DNA from: Acidobacteriota bacterium
GTDB taxonomy: Bacteria; Acidobacteriota; Terriglobia; Bryobacterales; Bryobacteraceae
DNA length: 64,000 nucleotides
Direction of reading: 5' to 3'
Assembly: GCA_023436715.1 (NCBI GenBank)
Contig: JAEZIJ010000030.1
Coordinates: 28,944 to 92,943, forward strand
Below the pieces are notes generated by a model. The model ran no database searches. It had not been told where the DNA came from and worked only from the letters and a program-made list of their open reading frames with translations. This document shows positions 42,723 to 52,130 of the stretch, one piece after another (the first letter of the stretch is position 1; the number at the start of each line of letters is the position of its first letter). Both the position numbers and the translations under genes were made by a program.

Positions 42723-45700
42723 CCGGCGAGCCGTCCGCGACGCCCAACCCTCGGGCTCTGCCTTCGAGCGCCGCTTTCACCTTCTCCGCAAGTTGGGCGG
42801 ACGTGTACGGTTTCTGTATAAACGCCTCCACGCCGGCCCCGCTGAACCGCCGCACCGCCTCGAGTTCGTTGTAGCCGCTGCACACGACCACTCGAACATC
42901 CGGCCGGATACGCCTGAGTTCAGCCAGCGTCTCCTCTCCACTCATCACCGGCATGGTCATGTCGAGCAGAACAAGGGCGACCTCGCCCGAAACTTCCCGG
43001 AACAATTCGAGCGCCTCGAGGCCATTGGCTGCGAGGAGCACCTTGTAGCCGTAGCGCTCCAGGGCGAGTTTTCCAGTCCTGAGCACGATGTCCTCGTCGT
43101 CCACGATCAGGAGGGTGCCCTGGCCGTGCAGGTCCTGGCGCGAAATTTCGCGTTCGGGTTCGCGGTAAGCGACCGCGCCCGCTGGGAGCAGAACCTTGAA
43201 CGTGCTGCCCCGCCCGGCCGTGCTGTAAACCTTGATGTCACCTTTATGCCCGCGCACAATGCCAAGCGCCGCTGCCAGCCCCAGCCCGCGCCCGGTGAAC
43301 TTTGTGGTGAAAAACGGATCGAAAATGCGGGCCTTGGTCTGCTCATCCATACCGCAACCCGTGTCGTGCACTTCCAGATACACGTATTTGCCGGGCGCGA
43401 GTTCATCGCCGATCAGCGCGCTTCGCGAGTACGTCTCATCGATTTCCCTGATTCCGGTTGTCACCAGCACAGTGCCGATCCCGTCGCCGATCGCCTCCGC
43501 TCCGTTCAGGACGAGGTTCATTACGAGTTGCTGGACCTGACTGGAGTCGGCCTCCACAGGCGGCAAGTTATCGGCCAGGTTCAGCCGGAGATAAACCTTC
43601 TTGGGAATGGTGAGACGCAGCAGCGATGCGATCTCGCGGACCAGTTCGGACAGGTTGATCGGTTGGATGATAAACCGGCCCTTCCCGGAGTAGGCCAGCA
43701 ACTGCCGCGTGAGGTGCGCGGCGCGCTCGCTGGCCAGAATGACGTTCTCAATTATCGGGCGGACCGGGTGTACCGGCGAGAGTTCGTCCAGGGCGAGGCT
43801 GGCGTTTCCGAGGATGCCGGTGAGCAGATTATTGAAATCGTGCGCGACGCCGCCCGCCAGCAGGCCGATGCTCTCCAGTTTCTGCGATTCGCGGAGCCGC
43901 TGTTCCAGCCGCTTTCGTTCCGTCAGGTCCACCACGAAGCGGACCCATGTGTGACGCGGCAGCCCTTCGAGCAGCACCGCGCCAATCAGCGCCGGGACAA
44001 GAGTTCCGTCCTTGCGGATGTACTCGGTTTCGAACGGCGCACATACGCCGGTCGCGATCAGTTCGCGTTCCGCCCTGGCGTTTGTGTGCGCGTATTCGGC
44101 CGCCGTGATGGCCGGCCATCGCAGGCCCTCGGCCAGGTCCTCTCTTTTGTAGCCGATCAGGTTCAGGAAGACGTCGTTGGCCTCAGTGATGGTGTCGCCC
44201 TCGCCGAGAATGATGCCCATGATACCGGATTCAACCAGCCGCCGGAAACGCTTTTCACTGCGCAGCGATGCTTCGAGAGCAGCCTGAGCGGACTCGCGCT
44301 CGCGCTGTGCCGTTTCGTAAAGCCGGGCGTTGTCGATGGCCAGCCCGGCGCGCCGCCCAAGGTGCTCGGCGAGCGCCAGATCGTCCGGGCCGTAGTGCCT
44401 TCCCGATTGCGACGAACCAAACGTGAGGGCGCCGAGGGTCCGCCCCCGGACGACCAAGGGAACGCACATGTACGACACCACGCCGAACTGCCGCAGCAGC
44501 GCCAGGTGCTCCTCGCTGGTTGCCGCCACCACGAGTGCGGCGTCGGTCACGATGGGAACTATTTGCGACTCCCCTGTGCGCAGAACGTGCGGAACGCCCA
44601 GCGGCGCGTCGGGCGGATAGGGGAAGCGCCGGACCACGCCCTGGGCCCATTCCACCCTCGCCGGATCGACGTGAGCGAGAGCCAGTTGCCGCACCGAGCC
44701 GTCCGGCTCGATCATGCTCACCGCGCACCAGTCTGCTACGTGGGGCACCGCCATCTTCGCAACCTGCGCAAGAGTGGTCCTGTAATCCAGTGATGCCCCG
44801 AGCAGCGCAGTGGCCTCCTCAAGAAATGCCGCACGGCGCTCGGCCGCCTGCGCCTCTGTGCGCATAAGCTTCTGTTCCTGGTAGACCTCCGTGTTGCTAA
44901 TCGCGGCGGCCGCCAGGTTGGCCAGCGCGGACGCCAGCCGGACCTCGGATTCGTCGAACGCCTGCGCCCTGCGGCGGTAAAAAGCAAGCGTTCCGGACGG
45001 CTTTCCCTGTATCCGCAGCGGCGCGGCGAGAACCGAACGGATGCCCTCGTCCCGGTACCGCTTGCGGCACTCGCCTGCGAGCGGCGCACTCTCGATGTCC
45101 TCATAAACAACCGGCGCGTCCAGGGTCCGGGTGCATTCGCCCAGGTCAGCCGTGACATCCTCGTGGGTTGCCGAAAAACCCGAGGTACACACAGTCCGGC
45201 CGCCCCCGGGAGTTGGATCATGCCGCGATACGGCATAGGCGTCCGCCGAAATCATCCGTCGGGCCAAGTCCACAACCGCGGACAGAATGCCGTTGAGTTC
45301 GAGCGACCCGAGCAGCACCCCCGAGGCGTCAAGGAGCAGCCTTAGCCGCTCTTCCGCGTTTTTCCGTTCAGTGGCGTCCCGGAAGACGGCGACGGCCCCG
45401 TTCAGGTTTCCTTCCCGATCCCGCAGCGGATGCGCATTGACAGCGACCCACGACCCTTCCTGCGAACCCGGATTTCGTAAGTAGATTTCGGCGAGATCGA
45501 CCGGCTCTCCCCGCATCGCCCGCGCCAGCGGCAGTTGCGCGGCCGGGTAGGGCGTCTCTCCATCGGGGAGGTAACAGCCCTCGGCCGCGCGGGCCGGGGC
45601 GGCGTGGAGGAGGACTGGGTCCAGCATTCGCCGGGCCGCCGGATTGGCCAGCAACAGCCTGCCATTCCGGTCCACGATGACGATGCCGTCACCCATGTGG

Positions 45701-45756
45701 TCGAGGGCGGATTCCAGCGCCTCCAGGAACGGAATCGAAGAATCTGCGGTGCTCAT
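42712..45756 (-). CDS. Hybrid sensor histidine kinase with PAS and GAF domains
   Basis: 1014 residues from the ATG at 45756. Domains in order: PAS (about 10-130), GAF (140-300), GAF (330-500), PAS (515-620), HisKA with His639 in LAGGVAHDFNNLLTGILGN, HATPase (740-860, NLVLNGAEA, DTGCGMD, GRGLGLAA) and a C-terminal receiver with Asp932 in LVLLDMTMPVMSGE. There is no membrane segment, so it is cytoplasmic and likely senses a small molecule or redox state. An ATG 48 bp upstream lies within a -10 box (TACAAT), so the later start is favoured. Confidence 0.93.
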   Translation of the reverse strand: MSTADSSIPFLEALESALDHMGDGIVIVDRNGRLLLANPAARRMLDPVLLHAAPARAAEGCYLPDGETPYPAAQLPLARAMRGEPVDLAEIYLRNPGSQEGSWVAVNAHPLRDREGNLNGAVAVFRDATERKNAEERLRLLLDASGVLLGSLELNGILSAVVDLARRMISADAYAVSRHDPTPGGGRTVCTSGFSATHEDVTADLGECTRTLDAPVVYEDIESAPLAGECRKRYRDEGIRSVLAAPLRIQGKPSGTLAFYRRRAQAFDESEVRLASALANLAAAAISNTEVYQEQKLMRTEAQAAERRAAFLEEATALLGASLDYRTTLAQVAKMAVPHVADWCAVSMIEPDGSVRQLALAHVDPARVEWAQGVVRRFPYPPDAPLGVPHVLRTGESQIVPIVTDAALVVAATSEEHLALLRQFGVVSYMCVPLVVRGRTLGALTFGSSQSGRHYGPDDLALAEHLGRRAGLAIDNARLYETAQRERESAQAALEASLRSEKRFRRLVESGIMGIILGEGDTITEANDVFLNLIGYKREDLAEGLRWPAITAAEYAHTNARAERELIATGVCAPFETEYIRKDGTLVPALIGAVLLEGLPRHTWVRFVVDLTERKRLEQRLRESQKLESIGLLAGGVAHDFNNLLTGILGNASLALDELSPVHPVRPIIENVILASERAAHLTRQLLAYSGKGRFIIQPINLSELVREIASLLRLTIPKKVYLRLNLADNLPPVEADSSQVQQLVMNLVLNGAEAIGDGIGTVLVTTGIREIDETYSRSALIGDELAPGKYVYLEVHDTGCGMDEQTKARIFDPFFTTKFTGRGLGLAAALGIVRGHKGDIKVYSTAGRGSTFKVLLPAGAVAYREPEREISRQDLHGQGTLLIVDDEDIVLRTGKLALERYGYKVLLAANGLEALELFREVSGEVALVLLDMTMPVMSGEETLAELRRIRPDVRVVVCSGYNELEAVRRFSGAGVEAFIQKPYTSAQLAEKVKAALEGRARGLGVADGSPATS

Positions 45757-45802
45757 ACCCGCTGCCTCGTGGACCGAGACATCCAGACCCCCTGATGCCA
45801 GC

Positions 45803-45829
45803 ATTGTAGCATAAACGTTTATTAATCAA
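45803..45829 (-). promoter_or_regulatory. Candidate promoter of the hybrid kinase gene
   Basis: Minus-strand TTGATT (45824-45829) and TACAAT (45803-45808) are 15 bp apart, with ATAAACGTTTAT between them as a 12-bp palindrome. Transcription would begin near 45795, inside the longer possible reading frame. Confidence 0.45.
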
Positions 45830-45925
45830 CGTGTGACGCGGCCTGGGCGACACGCCTACAGCGTTGACGAGCGTAATCGTGAAGGACGCGACGGTGGAAG
45901 GACGAAGACGCTGTTCGCGTTCGCG

Positions 45926-46489
45926 TCAGCGCTGAAACAGCGTGATTCCGGCGATTCCGGCTGCGCCAGCGGCGATGCATTCGGGCGCGTTTTCTTCAGT
46001 GACGCCGCCGAGCGCCAGAACCGGCAAGCGCACGGCGCGGCAGGCTTCACGGAGGCGGTCCAGGCCCACCGGCGCGCCGTACGGCGCTTTTGAGAGAGTG
46101 AAGAACACCGGACCGAAAACGGCGAAGCCGGCTCCGTCCCGTTCGGCCGCGCGCACATCCTCGACGGAGTGGCAGGAGACGCCGATCACGAATCCGGCGG
46201 GCGCGATGGAGCGCAGCCGCGCCGGCTCGATTGAATCGGAAGGCAGATGGACCCCGTGAGCGCCGCAGGCCAGCGCGACGTCCGCGCGGGCGTTCACGAG
46301 AATCCGGACGCCGTGCGGATTCGGCAGCCCGAGCGCCGCGCGCACAAGACTCATGAGTTCGCGCGTGGACAAGTCCTTCTCGCGGATCTGTACGAAATCG
46401 CACCCCGCCGCGAGATTGCGGCGAATCGCCTCGAGCAGGGCGTCGCAGCTTCCCAACTGCTTGCGGTCAGTGATGTAGTAGCGGATCAC
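45926..46489 (-). CDS. thiE: Thiamine-phosphate synthase family protein
   Basis: 187 residues of the ThiE/TenI TIM-barrel family. Features are YYITDRKQL at the start, DFVQIREKDLSTREL, RILVNARADVALACGAHGVHLP, VIGVSCHSVEDV, and LALGGVTEENAPECIAAGAAGIAGI. It is about 20 residues shorter than typical ThiE. It could act in thiamine synthesis or be a TenI-like relative. It begins with GTG overlapping the fmdE-like stop by 4 bp, so it is the last gene of the modB-modC operon. Confidence 0.87.
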   Translation of the reverse strand: MIRYYITDRKQLGSCDALLEAIRRNLAAGCDFVQIREKDLSTRELMSLVRAALGLPNPHGVRILVNARADVALACGAHGVHLPSDSIEPARLRSIAPAGFVIGVSCHSVEDVRAAERDGAGFAVFGPVFFTLSKAPYGAPVGLDRLREACRAVRLPVLALGGVTEENAPECIAAGAAGIAGITLFQR

Positions 46490-47112
46490 GGTTCAATCGG
46501 CTCGTAGTAGCGTTCGCCGGCGCAGGAGCGGCAGAGCGTCGCGCCATCGCGCAGCACCTCGCGGCCGAAGTTGATGCCTTCGCCGCAAATTGCGCAGACC
46601 ACCCGCGGCCCCTTGTAACCGGGCAGATCCTCGGGGCCCACCCTCACTCTCACCCATTGATAGTCGAACATCTCCGAGTCGGGCATCTCGCGGTACGCGC
46701 GCATCTGCTGAGCGTTCTTGTTCCCGATTTCCGGGTACATTTCCCGCGCGCGCTGTTTCGACGATTCTTTCGCTACCACGCGAACAGCCCGGTTTTCGGC
46801 CAGGTCGCAAAACGTGGCCGCCACCTTGCCGAAATCCCGGAACTTCAGGGCGCGCTTCCCGATCCGGCAGCCGGTCACTACGGTAACGGCGTCCGTGGCG
46901 CAGCGGTCGATTTCAACGAACGTAACCAGGCGCTTGCGGTCGCTGCCCTCGGGTTCGGCGATGCCGAGCAGGTGCAATCCATACATTGCCATGCGCAGCC
47001 CTAGAATCTGCCCGGCGCAGATGTGGCCGTGGATGTGTTCGGCCATGGCAACGTATTGGTCGAGTGTTTTCACAAGACTCTCAGGCAGCTCTGCGGGAAC
47101 GTAATCACCCAC
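46486..47112 (-). CDS. FmdE family protein with C-terminal zinc ribbon
   Basis: 208 residues. The N-terminal FmdE domain (about 15-145) holds the Cys/His cluster HIHGHICAGQILGLRMA, IDRCATDAVTVVTGCRIG and KFRDFGKVAATFCD. A C-terminal zinc ribbon follows: VVCAICGEGINFGREV, then LCRSCAG. FmdE was named as subunit E of the molybdenum/tungsten formylmethanofuran dehydrogenase. Placement with modBC suggests a role in a molybdoenzyme or its cofactor supply. It starts with GTG, 43 bp inside modC. Confidence 0.9.
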   Translation of the reverse strand: MGDYVPAELPESLVKTLDQYVAMAEHIHGHICAGQILGLRMAMYGLHLLGIAEPEGSDRKRLVTFVEIDRCATDAVTVVTGCRIGKRALKFRDFGKVAATFCDLAENRAVRVVAKESSKQRAREMYPEIGNKNAQQMRAYREMPDSEMFDYQWVRVRVGPEDLPGYKGPRVVCAICGEGINFGREVLRDGATLCRSCAGERYYEPIEP

Positions 47113-48140
47113 TCTTTATTATGCTTCTGTGTTTCGAAGTCGCCGGGGGAGAGCTCCACGTTCAGGTCGCCGGAGAATTCCAGGCGGACGGATTGCGGCA
47201 TCTCGACGATCCGGCGCAACTGTGCGGGCACCTGGTTCGGGCCGGGCCGGCCGTTCCGCGCGGAGACCCTGAGCGCTTCCGGGCGGACGCAGAGCCAGAC
47301 GCGGTCGCCGCGCATGTGTCCGGGGAAGTACGGTCCCGAGAGATCGAATTCGCCATAGCGGACCCGGCTGAAGTTGCTTTGCGGGTTCAGTTCGGCGATC
47401 TCGACCGGCAGGAGGTTGAAGATGCCGAGCAGGCGCGCAACCTCAACGCTTGCCGGGCGCTCCGCGACCACCTTCGGCGTGCCGCTCTGCACGAGCCGGC
47501 CTTCGCGCAGGATCAGCATTTCCTCTCCCAGTTCAAAGGACTCGTGCAGGTTGTGAGTTACCAGCAGGCTGGGGATCTGAAACTCGGCGCGCACCTGGCG
47601 CAAGAGTTCGTACAACTCGGCGCGAAGCGGTGCGTCAAGGCCGCGGGCGGGCTCATCGAGCAGCAGCAGACGGGGTGAGGCGATGAGGGCGCGGGCGATG
47701 GAGCACCGCTGCTTCTGCCCTCCGGAAAGCTCATGCGGCCGGCGGCCGGCCACGTCGGCGAGGCGGAACCGCTCGATCATCTCGTTCACGCGGCGGTGGC
47801 GCTCGAGGCGCGGCCTGCGATCCACGGCGAAGGCAAGGTTCTGGCGCAGCGTCATGTGCGGGAACAGCGCGTAGTTCTGGAAGACGTAGCCGCAGCGGCG
47901 GGCCTGGGGCGGCAGGCAGACGCGGGCCGGAGAGTCGAACAGGATTTCGTCGTCCAGCATGACGCGGCCCTCGTCCGGTGCGGCGAACCCGGCGATGCAG
48001 TCGAGCGTGAGGGTCTTGCCCGAACCGCTGGGGCCAAACAGGACCGTCACGCCGGCCGCGGCCTTGAACTCGACGTCCAGCGAGAAGGCGGCTGAATCCG
48101 TTCGCGCGGGGAACTGTTTGCGGATGCGGACATGAATCAT
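47070..48140 (-). CDS. modC: Molybdate ABC transporter ATP-binding protein
   Basis: 356 residues. Walker A GPSGSGKT, Q-loop VFQNYALFPHM, signature LSGGQKQR, Walker B LLLDEPARGLDA and the switch VTHNLHE are all intact. The C-terminal 120 residues form an OB-fold of the MOP type, which binds oxyanions and regulates transport. It overlaps modB by 4 bp and the FmdE-like gene by 43 bp. It could serve molybdate or tungstate. Confidence 0.93.
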   Translation of the reverse strand: MIHVRIRKQFPARTDSAAFSLDVEFKAAAGVTVLFGPSGSGKTLTLDCIAGFAAPDEGRVMLDDEILFDSPARVCLPPQARRCGYVFQNYALFPHMTLRQNLAFAVDRRPRLERHRRVNEMIERFRLADVAGRRPHELSGGQKQRCSIARALIASPRLLLLDEPARGLDAPLRAELYELLRQVRAEFQIPSLLVTHNLHESFELGEEMLILREGRLVQSGTPKVVAERPASVEVARLLGIFNLLPVEIAELNPQSNFSRVRYGEFDLSGPYFPGHMRGDRVWLCVRPEALRVSARNGRPGPNQVPAQLRRIVEMPQSVRLEFSGDLNVELSPGDFETQKHNKEWVITFPQSCLRVL

Positions 48141-48802
48141 ACGGGCTGCCTCGCCAGGAGCCGGTTGGCCAGATACACGATCGAGATGGCCAGCGCCGAG
48201 ATCACGAGCACGAGCGTGCGCGCCAGGGCGCCGTTGCCGGCCTCTACGGCGTCATATATCGCCACAGCGACGGTCTGGGTGCGGCCCGGGATGTTGCCGG
48301 CGATCATGATGGTGATGCCGAAGTCGCCCAGGGTACGGGCGAAGGCGAGCACCGCGACGGCCAGTATGGAGCGGCGCGCCAGCGGCAGGCTGACGCGCCA
48401 GAAAACGCGCCATTCCGAAGCACCGAGATTGCGGGCGGCCCGTTCGTAGCAGTGATCGACGCTCTCCAGGGCGGCACGGGCCGAAAGCACGAGCAGGGGG
48501 ATGGCGTGAATCATGGCAGCCACCACGGCGGCCTGCCAGGTGAATACGAGGGGCCCACCGAACACCCACTCGTACAGGCGGCCAAGCGGGCTCTCGCGGC
48601 CCAGGAGGACCAGCGCGTAATAGCCGAGGACGGTCGGGGGCAGAGCGAGCGGCAGTGCGACCGAAGCGTCCAGCACGTCCTTGCCGCGGAAGTTCCGGTT
48701 CGCCAGCAGGTACGCCAGCCAGAGCCCCACGAGCAGGGATAGTAGAGTGGCAATCGCAGCCACCCTGAGGCTGAGCCACAACGGGAACCAGTCGATCTGC
48801 AT
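48137..48802 (-). CDS. modB: Molybdate ABC transporter permease
   Basis: 221 residues with about five membrane helices and the EAA-type loop ERAARNLGASEWRVFWRVSLP. The N-terminus is FPLWLSLRVAAIATLLSLLVG and ALPLALPPTVLGYYALVLLG is a typical ModB segment. TATAAT lies 9 nt before the ATG and no Shine-Dalgarno is seen. It is the first gene of the operon modB-modC-fmdE-thiE. No modA (substrate-binding protein) is in the window; an upstream open frame extends past 48802 but is not coding. Confidence 0.95.
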   Translation of the reverse strand: MQIDWFPLWLSLRVAAIATLLSLLVGLWLAYLLANRNFRGKDVLDASVALPLALPPTVLGYYALVLLGRESPLGRLYEWVFGGPLVFTWQAAVVAAMIHAIPLLVLSARAALESVDHCYERAARNLGASEWRVFWRVSLPLARRSILAVAVLAFARTLGDFGITIMIAGNIPGRTQTVAVAIYDAVEAGNGALARTLVLVISALAISIVYLANRLLARQPV

Positions 48803-48811
48803 GAAGAATCG

Positions 48812-48817
48812 ATTATA
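48812..48817 (-). promoter_or_regulatory. -10 box of the modB operon
   Basis: Perfect minus-strand TATAAT, 9 nt before the modB ATG, inside an 87-bp divergent gap. Transcription would start 2-4 nt before the ATG. Confidence 0.55.
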
Positions 48818-48889
48818 GACCGGCGGCGAAGAGGGCAGGCCTGAACTAAAGGCTCCGGCGTTTGCGGCCGATAACAGAGCAGGCCAACG

Positions 48890-51800
48890 ATGCCTGCCGC
48901 CATTGCCGCCATTGTCGCGTTCGCTGCCCTGTGCTACTGGGTCATCCGGCGATCGGCCAGCCGCGAGCGCGCGCTGCTCGAAAGCGAGGCGCGCTTTCGA
49001 GGACTGTTCGAGGAGGCGCCGGTCGCCTATAACGAGATCGACCGGAACGGAATTGTACAGCGGGTGAACCAGGCGGGATGCGAACTGCTCGGGCTGGCTG
49101 CGGGCGACATACTCGGCCGGGCGATCTGGGAGTTTGTAACTCCGGAGAAGCGCGATGCGAGCCGGATTGCCGTGGACCTGAAGATGCGCGGGAAGAAAGC
49201 GGTGACCCCGTTCTCCCGGGAGGTCGTGCGGCGCGACGGAACGAGGCTGGTATTGCAGGTCCACGAGCGCCTGATTCGCGATCAGCAGGGCAGGGTGACC
49301 GGGATGCGGTCAGCCATGCTTGACATAACGGGGCAGCGGCGCGCGGAGAAAGCGCTGGAAGAAAGCGAGGAGCGCCACAGACGGCTTTTTGAAAACGCGC
49401 CGATCGGAATTTACCGCACGACTCCGGACGGCAGGATTCTGATGGCCAACCAGGCGCTGCTCGAAATGCTCGGGTATTCGTCATTTGGCGAACTGGCGTC
49501 ACGCAACCTGGAGCAGGACGACTTCGAGCCGGGCTACAACCGGAGGGAGTTCATAGCGGCGTTCGAAGGCGGCCGGGAAATCAAGGGCCACGAGGCGCTC
49601 TGGACCCGGCGGGACGGGACAGTGATCGCCGTTCGTGAGAATGCCCGGGCGGTCCGGGCACAGAATGGCGAAGTGCTGTTCTTCGAGGGCACTATAGAGG
49701 ACGTCACCGCCCGCAAGCGCGCGGAGGCGGCGCTGAGCGAAGCCAATTTACTGTTGGAGGCGGTGATCCAGTGCTCGCCCCTGGCGATCGACGTCGTTGA
49801 TCCCGACGGAAAAGTGCGGACGTGGAATCCGGCGGCCGAGGCGATGTTCGGCTGGACGGCGGAAGAAATAATCGGCCGGGTGACACCCCACGTCCGCCCG
49901 GAGCAACTGCCTGAATTCGCATCCGACCTCGAGGCCGCATCGCATGGGAGTCCGCTGGCAGCCGCGGAGGTCACCCGCTACCGAAAAGACGGTTCGGCCG
50001 TTGACGTCGCGCTATGGACGGCGGCACTCAGGGACCCGAGCGGCGGCGTGCAGGGCCTGGTGGCTTTTCTGGCCGACATGACGGAGCGCAAGCGCTGGGA
50101 GCAGAGTCTCCACCGGGCCAATGAGACTCTCGGCGCACTCATCAAGGCTTCGCCGCTCGCCATCATCGCGATGGACCTGGAAGGCAACGTCGAGACCTGG
50201 AACCCGGCGGCTGAACGAATGTTCGGCTGGAAACACGAGGAGGTGCTGCACCGGGGTCTGCCGATAGTGGCGGAAGGCGACCGCGTCCAGTTCGAACGAA
50301 CGCTTGCCGGATTCCGCCAACGGCGCGGCCTTACGCAAGTGGAGCTAGCGGCGCTCTGCAAAGACTGTTCACTGCTGGATGTGAGTCTCTGGGCAGCGCC
50401 GCTTCGCAACACTCAGGGCGGGGTTGGCGGCAGCATTCTCATACTGGCGGACACCACGGAGAGCAAGATAGCCGAACAGAAACTGCGCGAGAGCGAGGAA
50501 CGCTACCGGGACCTGTTCGAGAACGCGCACGACCTGATCTATTCGATCGATCTGAACGGGAACATCATCTCGGTGAACAAAGCGGCCGAGCGCGCCACGG
50601 GCTACACGCGCGGGGAAGCACTCACAATGAACGCCGCACAATTGCTGAAGCCGCGGGACCTTGCTCGCGCGCGGCAAATAGTGCAGTCCTATCTCGCGGG
50701 TGGCGGCGCAAACAAGTGCGAGGTGGCCCTTGTGACGAAACACGGCCGGGAAGTGCTGCTCGAACTGAGCAACAGGCTGCTGCTCGACAAGGGGCGGCCC
50801 GTGGGCATCCATGGCATTGCGCGTGACATCACGGACCGTAAGCGCTGGGAGGTGCAGATAGGCCAGTATGCGCGGGAACTGCGGCAGAAAAACGAGGAAC
50901 TCCTGGCTGCGCTGAACGCGGCCCGCGAAGCGACTGAAGCGAAGAGCCGCTTCCTGGCGAACATGAGTCACGAGATTCGCACGCCGATGAACGGCGTTGC
51001 CGGAATGACCGAACTGCTCCTGGGAACCGCTCTCCAGCCGGAGCAGCGCGAGTACGCCGAAGCCGTGAAATTCTCGGCGGAAGCGCTGCTCTCGGTCATC
51101 AACGACATCCTCGACTTCTCGAAAATCGAGGCCGGAAAAATGGAAGTGGTGGAAGCGCCGTTCGAGCCGGGGAGAGTGCTCGACCAGGTTTGTGCGCTGC
51201 TGGCAGTTCAGGCGCGGCCCAAAGGCTTGCAGCTCTCCGCAACCCTCGATGCCGCCGTGCCCCGGGTTCTGATCGGGGACAGCGCCAGGCTGACACAGGT
51301 CATCACCAACCTCGTGGGGAACGCGATCAAGTTCACCGACGGCGGCGAGGTGAGTATCCGGATGGAAGTGGAGCGGGAGACCGCAGGGATCGCGGTGATC
51401 AGGGCTGCTATCCGCGACACCGGCATCGGCATCGCACCCGAGCACCGCGCGCGTCTGTTCGAGAGCTTCACACAGGCTGACACTTCGACGACTCGCCGGT
51501 ATGGCGGCACCGGCCTGGGGCTGGCGATCTCCAAACAACTCGTGGAGCTTATGGGCGGGCGCATCGGTTTCGACACGGAGGCAGGCTGCGGCAGCACGTT
51601 CTGGTTCACGGTCCCGCTGCGCAAAGCCACCAGCGCGCACGTTTCGCCGGCCGGCGGCGAGTCGCGCGGCTTGGACACCTCCCTCCCGGAAGCGGGCGGC
51701 AGCGGCGTCCGGATTCTTCTCGCCGAGGACAATGCGGTGAATCGCAAAATCGCGCTGCGGATGCTCGAGAAATCGGGATTTCAGGCGGAGGCCGTGGAGA

Positions 51801-52090
51801 ACGGCAGGCAAGCGGTGGAAGCCGTCGCGAGCGGCTGCTACAGCCTTGTGCTGATGGACGTACACATGCCGGAGATGGACGGATTTGCGGCGACCGCCGC
51901 GATCCGCAGCAGCGAAGGAGCGACGAAGCACACGCCGATTATCGCCATGACGGCGCGGGCGATGGCCGGCGACCGCGAGAGATGCCTGGCGGCAGGGATG
52001 GACGACTACGTGAGCAAGCCGGTCCGGCTCGAGGATCTGCGCCAAGCCGTGATTCGGTGGGCGCCGTCGGGAGCCGCTCAACAAAGCTGA
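48890..52090 (+). CDS. Multi-PAS hybrid sensor histidine kinase
   Basis: 1066 residues: one N-terminal membrane helix (about 4-20), five PAS domains (about 33-150, 163-285, 290-405, 415-535, 545-660), HisKA with His694 in FLANMSHEIRTPMNGVAGMT, HATPase (about 795-910: LVGNAIKFTDGG, RDTGIGI, GTGLGLAI) and a receiver with Asp990 in LVLMDVHMPEMDGFAA. It is divergent from modB, so its input may be related to the mod operon, but that is only positional. No HPt domain or output regulator is adjacent. Confidence 0.93.
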   Translation: MPAAIAAIVAFAALCYWVIRRSASRERALLESEARFRGLFEEAPVAYNEIDRNGIVQRVNQAGCELLGLAAGDILGRAIWEFVTPEKRDASRIAVDLKMRGKKAVTPFSREVVRRDGTRLVLQVHERLIRDQQGRVTGMRSAMLDITGQRRAEKALEESEERHRRLFENAPIGIYRTTPDGRILMANQALLEMLGYSSFGELASRNLEQDDFEPGYNRREFIAAFEGGREIKGHEALWTRRDGTVIAVRENARAVRAQNGEVLFFEGTIEDVTARKRAEAALSEANLLLEAVIQCSPLAIDVVDPDGKVRTWNPAAEAMFGWTAEEIIGRVTPHVRPEQLPEFASDLEAASHGSPLAAAEVTRYRKDGSAVDVALWTAALRDPSGGVQGLVAFLADMTERKRWEQSLHRANETLGALIKASPLAIIAMDLEGNVETWNPAAERMFGWKHEEVLHRGLPIVAEGDRVQFERTLAGFRQRRGLTQVELAALCKDCSLLDVSLWAAPLRNTQGGVGGSILILADTTESKIAEQKLRESEERYRDLFENAHDLIYSIDLNGNIISVNKAAERATGYTRGEALTMNAAQLLKPRDLARARQIVQSYLAGGGANKCEVALVTKHGREVLLELSNRLLLDKGRPVGIHGIARDITDRKRWEVQIGQYARELRQKNEELLAALNAAREATEAKSRFLANMSHEIRTPMNGVAGMTELLLGTALQPEQREYAEAVKFSAEALLSVINDILDFSKIEAGKMEVVEAPFEPGRVLDQVCALLAVQARPKGLQLSATLDAAVPRVLIGDSARLTQVITNLVGNAIKFTDGGEVSIRMEVERETAGIAVIRAAIRDTGIGIAPEHRARLFESFTQADTSTTRRYGGTGLGLAISKQLVELMGGRIGFDTEAGCGSTFWFTVPLRKATSAHVSPAGGESRGLDTSLPEAGGSGVRILLAEDNAVNRKIALRMLEKSGFQAEAVENGRQAVEAVASGCYSLVLMDVHMPEMDGFAATAAIRSSEGATKHTPIIAMTARAMAGDRERCLAAGMDDYVSKPVRLEDLRQAVIRWAPSGAAQQS

Positions 52091-52130
52091 TCGACAGGCC
52101 AGGAGGCTGCCGGCTGCTTGACGCACTACG

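Noticed and set aside
42691..44793. A 700-residue open frame on the plus strand opposite the hybrid kinase
   Set aside because: It is a high-GC shadow of the kinase gene: Arg/Pro/Gln-rich, no domain, while the minus strand encodes intact PAS, GAF, kinase and receiver domains.
48803..48889. Molybdenum-cofactor riboswitch before modB
   Set aside because: The gap is 87 bp, and the -10 box leaves almost no leader before modB.
48803..49264. N-terminal extension of modB by about 150 residues
   Set aside because: The extension overlaps the start of the divergent kinase gene, has no coding character, and the membrane protein begins naturally at 48802.
50369..52126. A 585-residue open frame antisense to the multi-PAS kinase
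   Set aside because: It is a codon-bias shadow; the sense strand has the HisKA, ATPase and receiver motifs.
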